Below, in pieces: positions 8,463 to 15,125 of a stretch of DNA of 15,296 nucleotides. Source of the DNA: Gemmatimonadales bacterium (GTDB lineage: Bacteria; Gemmatimonadota; Gemmatimonadetes; Gemmatimonadales; GWC2-71-9); the NCBI GenBank assembly GCA_030597435.1, contig JAUVRV010000016.1, positions 1-15,296 on the forward strand, written 5' to 3'. Position numbers and translations under genes: made by a program. Numbering within the stretch: position 1 is the stretch's first letter; the number at the start of each line of letters is the position of its first letter. The notes under the pieces are model-generated. The model had not been told where the DNA came from. It did no database searches and saw only the letters and a program-made list of their open reading frames with translations.

Positions 8463-8468
8463 CAATAG

Positions 8469-9083
8469 ATGACATCTGCTGTTCAGCCGGCTGACCAAAC
8501 TGGGTATGATGCCCGCACGATAGTGGGCAGTGGCGTGAAACTGGGGATAGTGACCACAGTCGGAGTGGTTGTTTTTGCCCTGCTTTCCCGGGCCATCGGT
8601 GGCACCACGGAGGTCGTGGTCCAGTCTATTCTGGTTCTGCTGGGTGGCTTGGTGTTCAGCTTCTTGGCGGCAATGTGGTTGAAACCGCATGACGTGGATT
8701 CGATCGCGTGGACTGCCTTGGTGGGACTCCTGGGTGCCCTGACCTTCACAGTTTTGGATACTGCCATCCTCAGACCACTGAACCTCTACCACTGGACCTG
8801 GGATCAGATTGGCGGAGGGAGTGGGTTCTGGTACATCCCGGTATGGTGGATGGGTGCCGCTACTCTGGCTTGGCTGGGAGCCTGGATCTACAGCCTCGCT
8901 TCGCGAGGTGGGACCGTGGGCTTTGCCACGCTGGCCGGCAGACCGGTGGTGATCGCCCTGGCGTTGTTCGTGGTCCAAGGACTCACCAGGATCGGTCCTT
9001 TCACAGCTGCTATGATGGCGCTCGCCTTCTGTCGTGCACTTGGGGGAGAGGGGGTAGTGGCGGCCGTCCTGGCGCGGAAGTGA
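8469..9083 (+). CDS. Integral membrane protein of unknown function
   Basis: The product is 204 residues with no family I recognise. Hydrophobic helices are visible at about 23-41, 49-71, 79-101, 120-143 and 156-174, with a weaker sixth at 177-202. This makes a five- or six-pass inner-membrane protein with a short soluble N-terminus. A tryptophan-rich loop (YHWTWDQIGGGSGFWYIPVWW, about 107-127) lies before the fourth helix and is probably at the membrane interface. There is no recognisable catalytic motif. A 77-residue membrane protein starts inside its last codons (GTGA overlap), so the two are likely co-translated and may form one complex. Confidence 0.75.
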   Translation: MTSAVQPADQTGYDARTIVGSGVKLGIVTTVGVVVFALLSRAIGGTTEVVVQSILVLLGGLVFSFLAAMWLKPHDVDSIAWTALVGLLGALTFTVLDTAILRPLNLYHWTWDQIGGGSGFWYIPVWWMGAATLAWLGAWIYSLASRGGTVGFATLAGRPVVIALALFVVQGLTRIGPFTAAMMALAFCRALGGEGVVAAVLARK

Positions 9084-9313
9084 CACGAACAGAGTTTCTC
9101 CGGCGAGCGAGAGTGACCGGTTGGCTGCTCACACCAGTTATTGTGTGGGCAGCATCTTTTTTTGGAGGGTGGCTGGGAGCGGCGCTCGGCAAGAGCACGG
9201 GCTATCTGATTGCCGGTGGTATTTCGGTCGGTACGGTCGGTCTGGTTGGCTGGGTCATGTTGATACGCCGTGTGGGCAAGACGATCCGCGCCCCGAAGCA
9301 GGACCCACAGTAG
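9080..9313 (+). CDS. Small two-pass membrane protein of unknown function
   Basis: The GTG at 9080 overlaps the TGA (9081-9083) of the preceding gene and begins a 77-residue frame: a basic N-terminus (TRTEFLRRARVTGW) and two hydrophobic helices at about 14-36 and 42-62. The second is followed by a basic tail (RRVGKTIRAPKQ), which by the positive-inside rule suggests both ends are cytoplasmic. The same frame stays open further upstream to 8708, but that part lies inside the 204-residue gene and has a shadow-like composition, so I set the start at the coupled GTG. Its stop is only 4 nt from the stop of the convergent amidohydrolase. Confidence 0.65.
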   Translation: MTRTEFLRRARVTGWLLTPVIVWAASFFGGWLGAALGKSTGYLIAGGISVGTVGLVGWVMLIRRVGKTIRAPKQDPQ

Positions 9314-9317
9314 GTCG

Positions 9318-10502
9318 CTAGCGGTTGAACTCCACCGACGCCGTTCGCGCCAGCTCGGCAAGCACGGCGGCTCCCACAGCTATCGCCCCATCATCGGGCA
9401 GGAACTTCGCTGAGTGTGCCGGTGCGGCTTCCTGATCCTCACCGCGGCCACCGATCCGGATGAAGCAGCCTGGGATCTTTTCCAAGTAGAACGCGAAGTC
9501 CTCCCCTCCCAAGTTCGGCACCGGTAGCGCGGCTAGAGCCCGGTCCCCCAGCAGCGACCTGACAGCAGTTTGGGCCAGCCCCACGACGGCCGGTTCGTTG
9601 ACGAGCGGCGGAGTTCCGACCTTGATGTTCGTGTGCGCGGTGAGAGAGAAGGTGTTCGCTACCCCCGTAGCAATCCGTCGCAGCTCGGTGTGGAGGCGTT
9701 CGCGAGTGTCTTGATCGGCTGCGCGTACGGTTCCGGTGAGCCGAGCATTCTCCGGAATCACGTTTGTTGCGGTACCGGCCTCGACCGTCCCTACGGTGAC
9801 AACGGCAGGGATTCCGGGCGCCAGCCTGCGAGAGACAATCGTCTGCAGCGACGTGATCAGAGTCGCGGCTGCCACCACTGGGTCATTGCCCTCGTGCGGA
9901 CGTGCGGCGTGAGATCCCCGTCCGGCCAACACAATCTCAAACTCATCAGCCGACGCAGCCACATTGCCCGATTGGGCAACGACAGTTCCGACCTCGAACC
10001 GCATATCGATGTGCGCTCCGAAGATCGCAGCTACACCATCGATCGCTCCGGCATGGATCATTGCCGGTGCGCCCTCGGCAGTCTCCTCGGCCGGCTGGAG
10101 CAGGACTACAACGTCTCCTAGCGGCCGGTCGGTGGCCAAGAGGTGGGCGGCCCCAACGGTCCAGGCAGCGTGCATGTCGTGCCCGCAAGCGTGCATCACA
10201 CCGTCGTTCACCGACGCGAATGCGGCTCCCGTCTCCTCGAGGATGGGCAGGGCGTCCATGTCACCGCGGATTGCGACAGGCTTGGCCTCGCGGTTCCTGC
10301 CCGGGATCCGCGCGACCAGTCCTGTGCCAGCCACCCGCTGCAGAGAATCCAGGTCGAGCTTGGCCAACTCGGATTGCAGCCGCTCGACAGTCCGGACCTC
10401 CTGCAGTGACAGTTCCGGGTGTCGGTGCAGATCGTGTCTCAACTCGGTGAGGAGATGGCGCAAATCCTTGGGAAACGACTGCAGCAGCGAGTTTGCCATC
10501 AC
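9318..10502 (-). CDS. M20D metallo-amidohydrolase (N-acyl amino acid hydrolase type)
   Basis: The product is 394 residues, typical of the M20D family (hippurate, N-acetyl amino acid and IAA-amino acid hydrolases), which hydrolyse N-acyl amino acids with two divalent metals. Counting from the GTG at 10502, the predicted metal ligands are C106 and H108 (MHACGHD), E140 (PAEE), H164 (GAHID) and H363 (PAHSAKF), with E139 as the general base. RGDMDALP (79-86) and GRGSHAARPHEGNDP (194-208) are also family segments, the latter leading into the dimerisation domain. There is no signal peptide, so it is cytoplasmic. The start may equally be the ATG at 10499; neither has a strong Shine-Dalgarno. It lies directly behind a GNAT acyltransferase gene on the same strand. 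The acyl group removed cannot be read from the sequence. Confidence 0.9.
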   Translation of the reverse strand: MMANSLLQSFPKDLRHLLTELRHDLHRHPELSLQEVRTVERLQSELAKLDLDSLQRVAGTGLVARIPGRNREAKPVAIRGDMDALPILEETGAAFASVNDGVMHACGHDMHAAWTVGAAHLLATDRPLGDVVVLLQPAEETAEGAPAMIHAGAIDGVAAIFGAHIDMRFEVGTVVAQSGNVAASADEFEIVLAGRGSHAARPHEGNDPVVAAATLITSLQTIVSRRLAPGIPAVVTVGTVEAGTATNVIPENARLTGTVRAADQDTRERLHTELRRIATGVANTFSLTAHTNIKVGTPPLVNEPAVVGLAQTAVRSLLGDRALAALPVPNLGGEDFAFYLEKIPGCFIRIGGRGEDQEAAPAHSAKFLPDDGAIAVGAAVLAELARTASVEFNR

Positions 10503-11357
10503 TTATGCGCTTTCTGACTCCGGAGCTGCGGGTTGTAGCACGTAGAAACTCTTGCCACCCTGGTAAACTGGCACAAAACCACGAACCTCATAGGCCAAGC
10601 CAAGATAGTGTCCCAACGCGAGGCGTGTGCTCTCGCGGCATGCTGCGGCAACATCGGGGAATTCGAGCTTGGTCTTCTGTATGTCGCTGGGGATCTCAAC
10701 CAGGACCCAGCGTCCCTCCGGATTCGCTGGCAAGGAAGTGGCAGCGGTGTGATCACGGGTGGGAGCGGCTATGATGATGGCGTCTTCGAGGCCAGACATC
10801 GATCGCGGCTCAGCCGGGCTATCGAATTGCCAGCGCAAGATGAATCGGTCCGTTCCGATCACCGCATCGGTCTTGGCTGAGGTGGCCTCCCCGTACATGT
10901 GGGGCACGTACTCCACCACCTCGGCACCTAGCCGATTCAAGTTGAGGTGCGCGTTGCGGGACTCCAGTGGATCGAACGTCCAGTAGATAGTGCTGACACC
11001 GATCTCTCTGAGGTAGTCTCGTTGGTGGTATTTCAGCAGTCGGCCGATGCCTCGGTCTCGCCTGTCAGGCCGAACGGCAAGGAGGTGCGACCAATGTGCC
11101 GGTACACCGTCCACTATCCCGGTGATGCCAAACACGAATCCGGCCAACGTTCCGTTGGGCTCGAATGCTCCGGCCGCGACGCCACCCACCTTCTGTATCA
11201 CCTGCAGTATCGCAGACGGCACCGTCTCTCTTACATCGTCGCCCCAGATCTCCTGCTGTAACAGAATACAGGCCTCGTATTCAGCCTCGCCACAGAGCGG
11301 GCGTACCTCGATTTGGCGGGCGGTGACGTGAGACGACGACCGCATCTGGGATTCCAC
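10503..11357 (-). CDS. GNAT-superfamily acyltransferase (COG3375 type)
   Basis: The product is 284 residues. The acyl-CoA binding motif A is RDRGIG (100-105), following HLLAVRPDRR. The segment WTFDPLESRNAHLNLNRLGA (126-145) is typical of the COG3375 group of predicted GNAT enzymes. The C-terminal third is divergent. It has no signal or membrane helix. In Geobacillus a GNAT of this kind succinylates D-amino acids in an operon with an N-succinylamino acid racemase and an M20 desuccinylase (established for that system). Here the M20 gene follows immediately (TAA then GTG/ATG within 3-6 nt), so a related acylation/deacylation role is a reasonable inference. Start is GTG at 11357 or ATG at 11345. 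Confidence 0.82.
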   Translation of the reverse strand: MESQMRSSSHVTARQIEVRPLCGEAEYEACILLQQEIWGDDVRETVPSAILQVIQKVGGVAAGAFEPNGTLAGFVFGITGIVDGVPAHWSHLLAVRPDRRDRGIGRLLKYHQRDYLREIGVSTIYWTFDPLESRNAHLNLNRLGAEVVEYVPHMYGEATSAKTDAVIGTDRFILRWQFDSPAEPRSMSGLEDAIIIAAPTRDHTAATSLPANPEGRWVLVEIPSDIQKTKLEFPDVAAACRESTRLALGHYLGLAYEVRGFVPVYQGGKSFYVLQPAAPESESA

Positions 11358-11449
11358 AGGGATAGCCTTTATGTGAACGCCGGTCCAGATTACTCGGCTT
11401 CCATCACAATCACAAGAAGGCGGACCGTAGTGGTCCGAGGAGTGCGAGC
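11358..11449. promoter_or_regulatory. Divergent intergenic region with promoters for the GNAT and exported-protein operons
   Basis: These 92 nt separate divergent operons and should hold both promoters. On the minus strand TTGTGA (11403-11408 region) and TAATCT are spaced 17 nt apart, but they match consensus poorly. I see no convincing plus-strand promoter. The hairpin before the plus-strand gene is listed separately. Confidence 0.35.
11421..11437 (+). promoter_or_regulatory. Perfect hairpin abutting the Shine-Dalgarno of the exported-protein operon
   Basis: CGGACC (11421-11426) and GGTCCG (11432-11437) form a 6-bp GC-rich stem with a 5-nt loop. The last stem base is the first G of GAGGAG (11437-11442), which lies 7 nt before the ATG at 11450. 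As DNA it is also a 17-bp palindrome that could be an operator. Either reading would affect expression of the downstream operon. Confidence 0.4.
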
Positions 11450-12217
11450 ATGCGAAACCTCATTTTGTCTCTCTTGGTGTTGGCAATCATATGTCCTCCG
11501 AGCACTTCCCTGGCACAGGTTGCGACCAGAGTCATGGTTCGCGTTGTTGCCCACGACGCCAAGGTCATCGGAGATGAAATGGGAGGCGCCCGGATCACGA
11601 TCAGAGATGCCGCAACCGGTGAGGTGCTGGCGCAGGGCACCCAGCAGGGTGGCACGGGAAGCACGGACGCACTGGTATCCAATCCTATCGGTCGAGGCGA
11701 CCCGGTTTACGATCTGGACGGTGCAGCTTTCTTCGAAACCGCGCTACAGCTCACAGAGCCAACCGTTCTGGAGTTCGTGGGCGAGGGCCCACTGGCGTAC
11801 GAGCACGCACTGCAACGGACCTCGAGGAGGATGCTAGTGGTTCCGGGCCAAGACATCCTGGGGAACGGTGTGGTCCTGGAGTTGAATGGTTTCGTGGTGG
11901 AATTGCTGGCGCCTGATGAGATAGAGGATTCATCGAGAGCGACCAGGGTGACGGCACGCGTTAGAATGATGTGTGGCTGCGCCCTCGAACCCGGAGGTTT
12001 GTGGGATGCGTCGCGCGTTCGGGTCGTAGCCCGTTTGTATCATGGCGGCAGACTCCTGAAAGAGGAGCACCTCGTGTATGCGGGAGAGCCCAGCATGTTC
12101 GAGGGTGAGATCTCCTTCGCAGGGGTACCCAGGGGCAGCGAACTCGTTGTATTGGCCCTGGACCCAACGAGAGCTAACTTCGGGATCAGTAAGCCCGCTA
12201 CCTACTCCAGATATTGA
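11450..12217 (+). CDS. Exported protein of unknown function, beta-rich
   Basis: The product is 255 residues with a clear Sec signal: basic MR, hydrophobic core LILSLLVLAIIC, and probable cleavage after SLA (20-22). The mature part alternates hydrophobic and polar residues as in beta-sandwich proteins. An N-terminal part (about 26-150) contains GARITIRDAATGEVLAQGT, like a carboxypeptidase-regulatory or transthyretin-like strand pair. A C-terminal part (about 165-245) holds MMCGCALEPGGLWD, with Cys175 and Cys177 the only cysteines outside the signal. I do not recognise a named family. The start is supported by GAGGAG 7 nt upstream. The next gene begins 11 nt after its stop, and both products are exported, so they likely work together in the periplasm. 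Confidence 0.75.
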   Translation: MRNLILSLLVLAIICPPSTSLAQVATRVMVRVVAHDAKVIGDEMGGARITIRDAATGEVLAQGTQQGGTGSTDALVSNPIGRGDPVYDLDGAAFFETALQLTEPTVLEFVGEGPLAYEHALQRTSRRMLVVPGQDILGNGVVLELNGFVVELLAPDEIEDSSRATRVTARVRMMCGCALEPGGLWDASRVRVVARLYHGGRLLKEEHLVYAGEPSMFEGEISFAGVPRGSELVVLALDPTRANFGISKPATYSRY

Positions 12218-12228
12218 GAAAGAGCAAC

Positions 12229-13854
12229 ATGCGCATCCAAGCGAGAAGACAACTTCGGCTGCTACTGGCGATGGCAATGCTGGTTCCCACGACGCTGATG
12301 TCCCAGCAAGCAAACCGCACAGTGCCGCATGCTCCCGACCGGGGGCCCGACGAAGGTGAGGGGCCGTTCGAGCGTCTCATCATACGCGGCGCGACGGTCG
12401 TGGATGGCACTGGGGCACCAGGGCAGGGACCCATGGACATCGTGATTGAGGGCAACCGAATAGTACAGGTTACCAGTGTTGGTAGCCCCGGTGCCCCGAT
12501 CAACGAACGCCGCAGGCCGGGTGATGCTACGCGCGAGATAGATGCGCAGGGGATGTATGTGCTGCCGGGTTTCGTCGACACACATGCTCACACAGGAGGG
12601 CTTGGTCAGGGCACCCCGGCGGAGTACGTATACAAACTGTGGATGGGTAACGGGGTGACGACAATCCGAGACCCTGGATCAGGCAACGGCGTGGACTGGA
12701 CCCTGCAGGCACGTGAGCGCAGCGCTGGCAACGAGATAGTTGCCCCACGGATATTCGTGTACATCCGACCCGGTATGGGTTGGGATGGTGGGCCGGTCAC
12801 GACTCCGGAGGCGGCTCGTGAGTGGGTGCGTTGGGCAGCGGGACAGGGTGTGGACGGACTCAAGCTGGGATCATACGATCCCGACGTCATGGAGGCGCTC
12901 ATCGATGAGGCCGGGCGGCAGGGGTTGGGCACGCAGGCCCACTTGGGTCAGATGGGTGTGGCACGGATGAATGCGTTGGAAGCAGCCAGGCTCGGGTTGG
13001 GCTCGCTAGAGCACTGGTACGGACTTCCTGAAGCTCTGTTCGACAACCGGTCGGTCCAGGACTTCCCCTATGACTACAACTACAACAACGAGTACCATCG
13101 CTTTGGCCAAGCTGGTAGGCTATGGAAACAGGCTAGCAAACCGGGGAGCGATAAGTGGAATGAGGTGATGGACGAGTTGCTCGAGCTGGATTTCATATTG
13201 AGTCCGACGTTGACAATCTATGAAGCCAGTAGAGACGTGATGCGTGCTCGGGAGGCAGAATGGCATGACATTTACACGCTTCCCTCTCTGTGGCAGTTCT
13301 ACCAGCCGAGCCGCACGAGTCACGGCTCCTATTGGTTCGATTGGACGACGCAGGACGAGATCGAGTGGAAGCAGAACTACCGGATCTGGATGACTTTCCT
13401 CAACGAGTACAAGAACCGTGGGGGCAGGGTCTGCACGGGTTCCGATGCGGGTTTCATCTACAAGTTGTATGGATTCGCGTACATTCGGGAATTGGAGTTG
13501 CTGCAGGAAGCCGGATTCCACCCTTTGGAAGTGATACGGGCCGCGACGCTATGTGGAGCTGAGACGCTACATGAGCCCAAGGGTTTGGGTATCGATTTCG
13601 GATTGATCAAGCCAGGGATGCTGGCAGACCTCGTGGTAGTGGAGGAGAATCCGGTCCACAATCTCAAGGTGCTCTATGGTACCGGAACCACCAAACTCGA
13701 TGAAGACGGGAATCCCATGCGGGTGGGCGGCGTCAAGTACACAATAAAGGACGGCATCATCTATGACGCCAAGCGGCTGCTAGCCGACGTAGCCCGGATG
13801 GTTGAGGAGGCCAAGCAGAGTGCGGCTACCGGAGTGGGGGCGGGCAGCCACTAA
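12229..13854 (+). CDS. Exported metal-dependent amidohydrolase (imidazolonepropionase-like)
   Basis: The product is 541 residues from the ATG at 12229. That start follows GAGAAAGAG (12216-12224) and gives a proper signal (MRIQARRQLRLLLAMAMLVP, cleaved near 24-28). An in-frame TTG at 12214 overlaps the previous stop but is less likely. Amidohydrolase-superfamily metal residues appear in order: H119 and H121 (VDTHAHTGG), K212 (DGLKLG, a candidate carboxylated lysine), H238 (QAHLGQ), H262 (SLEHWYG) and D406 (CTGSDAGF). The C-terminus returns to the beta-sandwich (GMLADLVVVEENP). This is the COG1228-like set, which includes Xaa-Pro dipeptidases, imidazolonepropionases and many secreted hydrolases. 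An aromatic-rich stretch at about 275-395 probably shapes the pocket. The substrate is unknown. It is the central gene of a three-gene exported-protein operon. Confidence 0.9.
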   Translation: MRIQARRQLRLLLAMAMLVPTTLMSQQANRTVPHAPDRGPDEGEGPFERLIIRGATVVDGTGAPGQGPMDIVIEGNRIVQVTSVGSPGAPINERRRPGDATREIDAQGMYVLPGFVDTHAHTGGLGQGTPAEYVYKLWMGNGVTTIRDPGSGNGVDWTLQARERSAGNEIVAPRIFVYIRPGMGWDGGPVTTPEAAREWVRWAAGQGVDGLKLGSYDPDVMEALIDEAGRQGLGTQAHLGQMGVARMNALEAARLGLGSLEHWYGLPEALFDNRSVQDFPYDYNYNNEYHRFGQAGRLWKQASKPGSDKWNEVMDELLELDFILSPTLTIYEASRDVMRAREAEWHDIYTLPSLWQFYQPSRTSHGSYWFDWTTQDEIEWKQNYRIWMTFLNEYKNRGGRVCTGSDAGFIYKLYGFAYIRELELLQEAGFHPLEVIRAATLCGAETLHEPKGLGIDFGLIKPGMLADLVVVEENPVHNLKVLYGTGTTKLDEDGNPMRVGGVKYTIKDGIIYDAKRLLADVARMVEEAKQSAATGVGAGSH

Positions 13855-13868
13855 CGAGAACCTTATAT

Positions 13869-13873
13869 GGAGG
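13869..13873 (+). promoter_or_regulatory. Shine-Dalgarno GGAGG that sets the DUF2914 start
   Basis: GGAGG overlaps an in-frame ATG at 13867 and lies 5 nt before the ATG at 13879. This argues for 13879 as the used start, because the earlier ATG has no ribosome site of its own. Confidence 0.65.
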
Positions 13874-13878
13874 TATCG

Positions 13879-14286
13879 ATGTCGTCGATCAAGCAGGTGA
13901 TAGGCCGACTAGGACTGGCAGCTTTGGCTGCCACAATACCGGTTTCGATCATGGCCCAGACGGGGGAGGTTACAGTCGAAGCTGTCCTGGCTCTGGGAAT
14001 TGAGGAACGTGAGCCGGTCGACACGGGATCGGTATTCCCGGCCGACGTTGGCCGGGTTTGGCTGTGGATGGAGGTGACCGGTGCTGAAGGACAGACGTTT
14101 TCACACGTGTGGTCGCACGGGGAAAACGAATGGACCGTTGAACTACGCATAGGTGCGGATCACTGGCGCACGTGGAGTAACAAGTCGATCCCGCCCGAGT
14201 GGACCGGAGAGTGGCAGGTGGGGGTTCGGGATGGGAGTGGGCCCGTGTTGCGGACAGTGACGTTCACGGTGGGGTCGGGCGAGTAA
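13879..14286 (+). CDS. Exported DUF2914-domain protein
   Basis: The product is 135 residues from the ATG at 13879. A Sec signal (MSSIKQVIGRLGLAALAATI) ends at about A26 (IMA/QT). Residues 34-131 match the DUF2914 pattern: VWLWMEVTGAEGQTFSHVW (60-78), then GADHWRTWSNKSIPP (92-106), then GEWQVGVRDGSGPVLRTVTF (110-129). The conserved H76-x-W78 and W96-R-T-W99 are present. DUF2914 is a small beta domain of unknown role, often found C-terminal to other domains; here it forms almost the whole mature protein. It lies 24 nt behind the amidohydrolase and is the last gene of that operon. Confidence 0.82.
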   Translation: MSSIKQVIGRLGLAALAATIPVSIMAQTGEVTVEAVLALGIEEREPVDTGSVFPADVGRVWLWMEVTGAEGQTFSHVWSHGENEWTVELRIGADHWRTWSNKSIPPEWTGEWQVGVRDGSGPVLRTVTFTVGSGE

Positions 14287-14305
14287 TCCTGATCTCCTTT
14301 CCCTG

Positions 14306-14333
14306 CTTCCCCTCCTAATCCGGGGAGGGGAAG
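14306..14333. terminator. Stem-loop between convergent genes
   Basis: CTTCCCCTCC (14306-14315) pairs perfectly with GGAGGGGAAG (14324-14333) around an 8-nt loop. It is centred in the 62-nt gap between two convergent stops, the expected place for a two-way terminator. Neither strand has a T-tract after the stem, so efficiency or mechanism is unsure. Confidence 0.55.
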
Positions 14334-14348
14334 AAGGGTGGAGTTACA

Positions 14349-15071
14349 TCAGCCCCCGAATCCGAGACCTCCCAGGGCCGCGAAGCCCAGCAGCACGAGT
14401 AACCAAAGACCACCGACGATGAACAGTGGTCCGGTAAAGCTCTTGCCCTTGCTCAGTATCTGATTCCCCAGGGCCAGCAGCAGCATGTTCCAGGTTCCAA
14501 ACAGCGTGATCTTGTTAGCGAACCGATAGAGAAACCCGTTCGCTTCCTCGTTGAACAAGAATCCCAACGACAACGTCGGCTCACTCATTCCGCCAAACCT
14601 CATTAGCAGGACCATGAGAACTGCACCGGCAAGCGGGACGACATTGGCATGGAGGATTACAGAGAACTCTGTCTTGAACTTGATCGGCTCGGGGCCGGTT
14701 GCACCGAAGATCAACATCAACACCAGGGCGACAATGGCCAGGGCAGCCAGGGATCCAGCAGCGCCAGCGCCGAAGATCAGACCCCTGGCGCTGGGGCCGG
14801 CCGCTCGGTCGACCCTTTCCTGAACTTGTTCGTCGGTGAGCTGGGCGCGTTCCTGGATAGCCTCCATTTGACTCCTGGTCTGTTCTTGTAGAACCGCGTC
14901 TGGCATGCCGTACGCGTAGACACCGGTCACCAGGACGAGGAGAATTGCCGGGAGCAGGATACGCGGCCGCACTGCTAGCTCCTTGAACACCTGAACGGGC
15001 TCGTCGAAGACCCTCAATACGAGCCAGATGGGACTCTTCAGCTGGGCCTCAGCGTTCTTGACATCTGTCAC
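14349..15071 (-). CDS. Yip1-family integral membrane protein
   Basis: The product is 240 residues. A short amphipathic N-terminus (LKSPIWLVLRVFDEPVQVFKELAVRP) precedes five hydrophobic helices at about 38-55, 98-122, 139-158, 188-205 and 213-236, the usual layout of bacterial Yip1-domain proteins. Between helices 1 and 2 is a charged, probably coiled-coil loop (about 60-92, QEQTRSQMEAIQERAQLTDE). The tail is glycine-rich. Bacterial members have no established function. The GTG start at 15071 is supported by AGGAGG 8 nt upstream. A partial gene on the same strand ends 54 nt upstream, so both may be co-transcribed. Confidence 0.8.
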   Translation of the reverse strand: MTDVKNAEAQLKSPIWLVLRVFDEPVQVFKELAVRPRILLPAILLVLVTGVYAYGMPDAVLQEQTRSQMEAIQERAQLTDEQVQERVDRAAGPSARGLIFGAGAAGSLAALAIVALVLMLIFGATGPEPIKFKTEFSVILHANVVPLAGAVLMVLLMRFGGMSEPTLSLGFLFNEEANGFLYRFANKITLFGTWNMLLLALGNQILSKGKSFTGPLFIVGGLWLLVLLGFAALGGLGFGG

Positions 15072-15079
15072 GGCAGCAT

Positions 15080-15085
15080 CCTCCT
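15080..15085 (-). promoter_or_regulatory. Shine-Dalgarno AGGAGG for the Yip1-family gene
   Basis: On the minus strand AGGAGG lies 8 nt before the GTG at 15071, a near-consensus site that fixes this non-ATG start over internal alternatives. Confidence 0.7.
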
Positions 15086-15125
15086 ATGTCGGCCGGTCCG
15101 TCCTCATTGTTTGCTGATGATAGCA

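Noticed and set aside
8708..9079. Upstream extension of the 77-residue membrane protein frame
   Set aside because: It lies inside the 204-residue membrane gene, has low-quality composition, and the GTG at 9080 gives a coupled start with a sensible topology.
11398..11413. TGTGATTGTGA on the minus strand as a CRP-like site
   Set aside because: It is a direct repeat of the half-site, not the inverted TGTGA-N6-TCACA arrangement, so there is no support for CRP binding.
11313..11837. Long + strand open frame overlapping the GNAT and exported-protein starts
   Set aside because: It is Arg/Ser/Trp/Cys-rich, crosses a divergent promoter region and overlaps a gene with a clear signal peptide and Shine-Dalgarno.
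12214..12228. TTG start for the amidohydrolase overlapping the previous stop
   Set aside because: The ATG at 12229 has a purine-rich ribosome site and gives a normal signal peptide.
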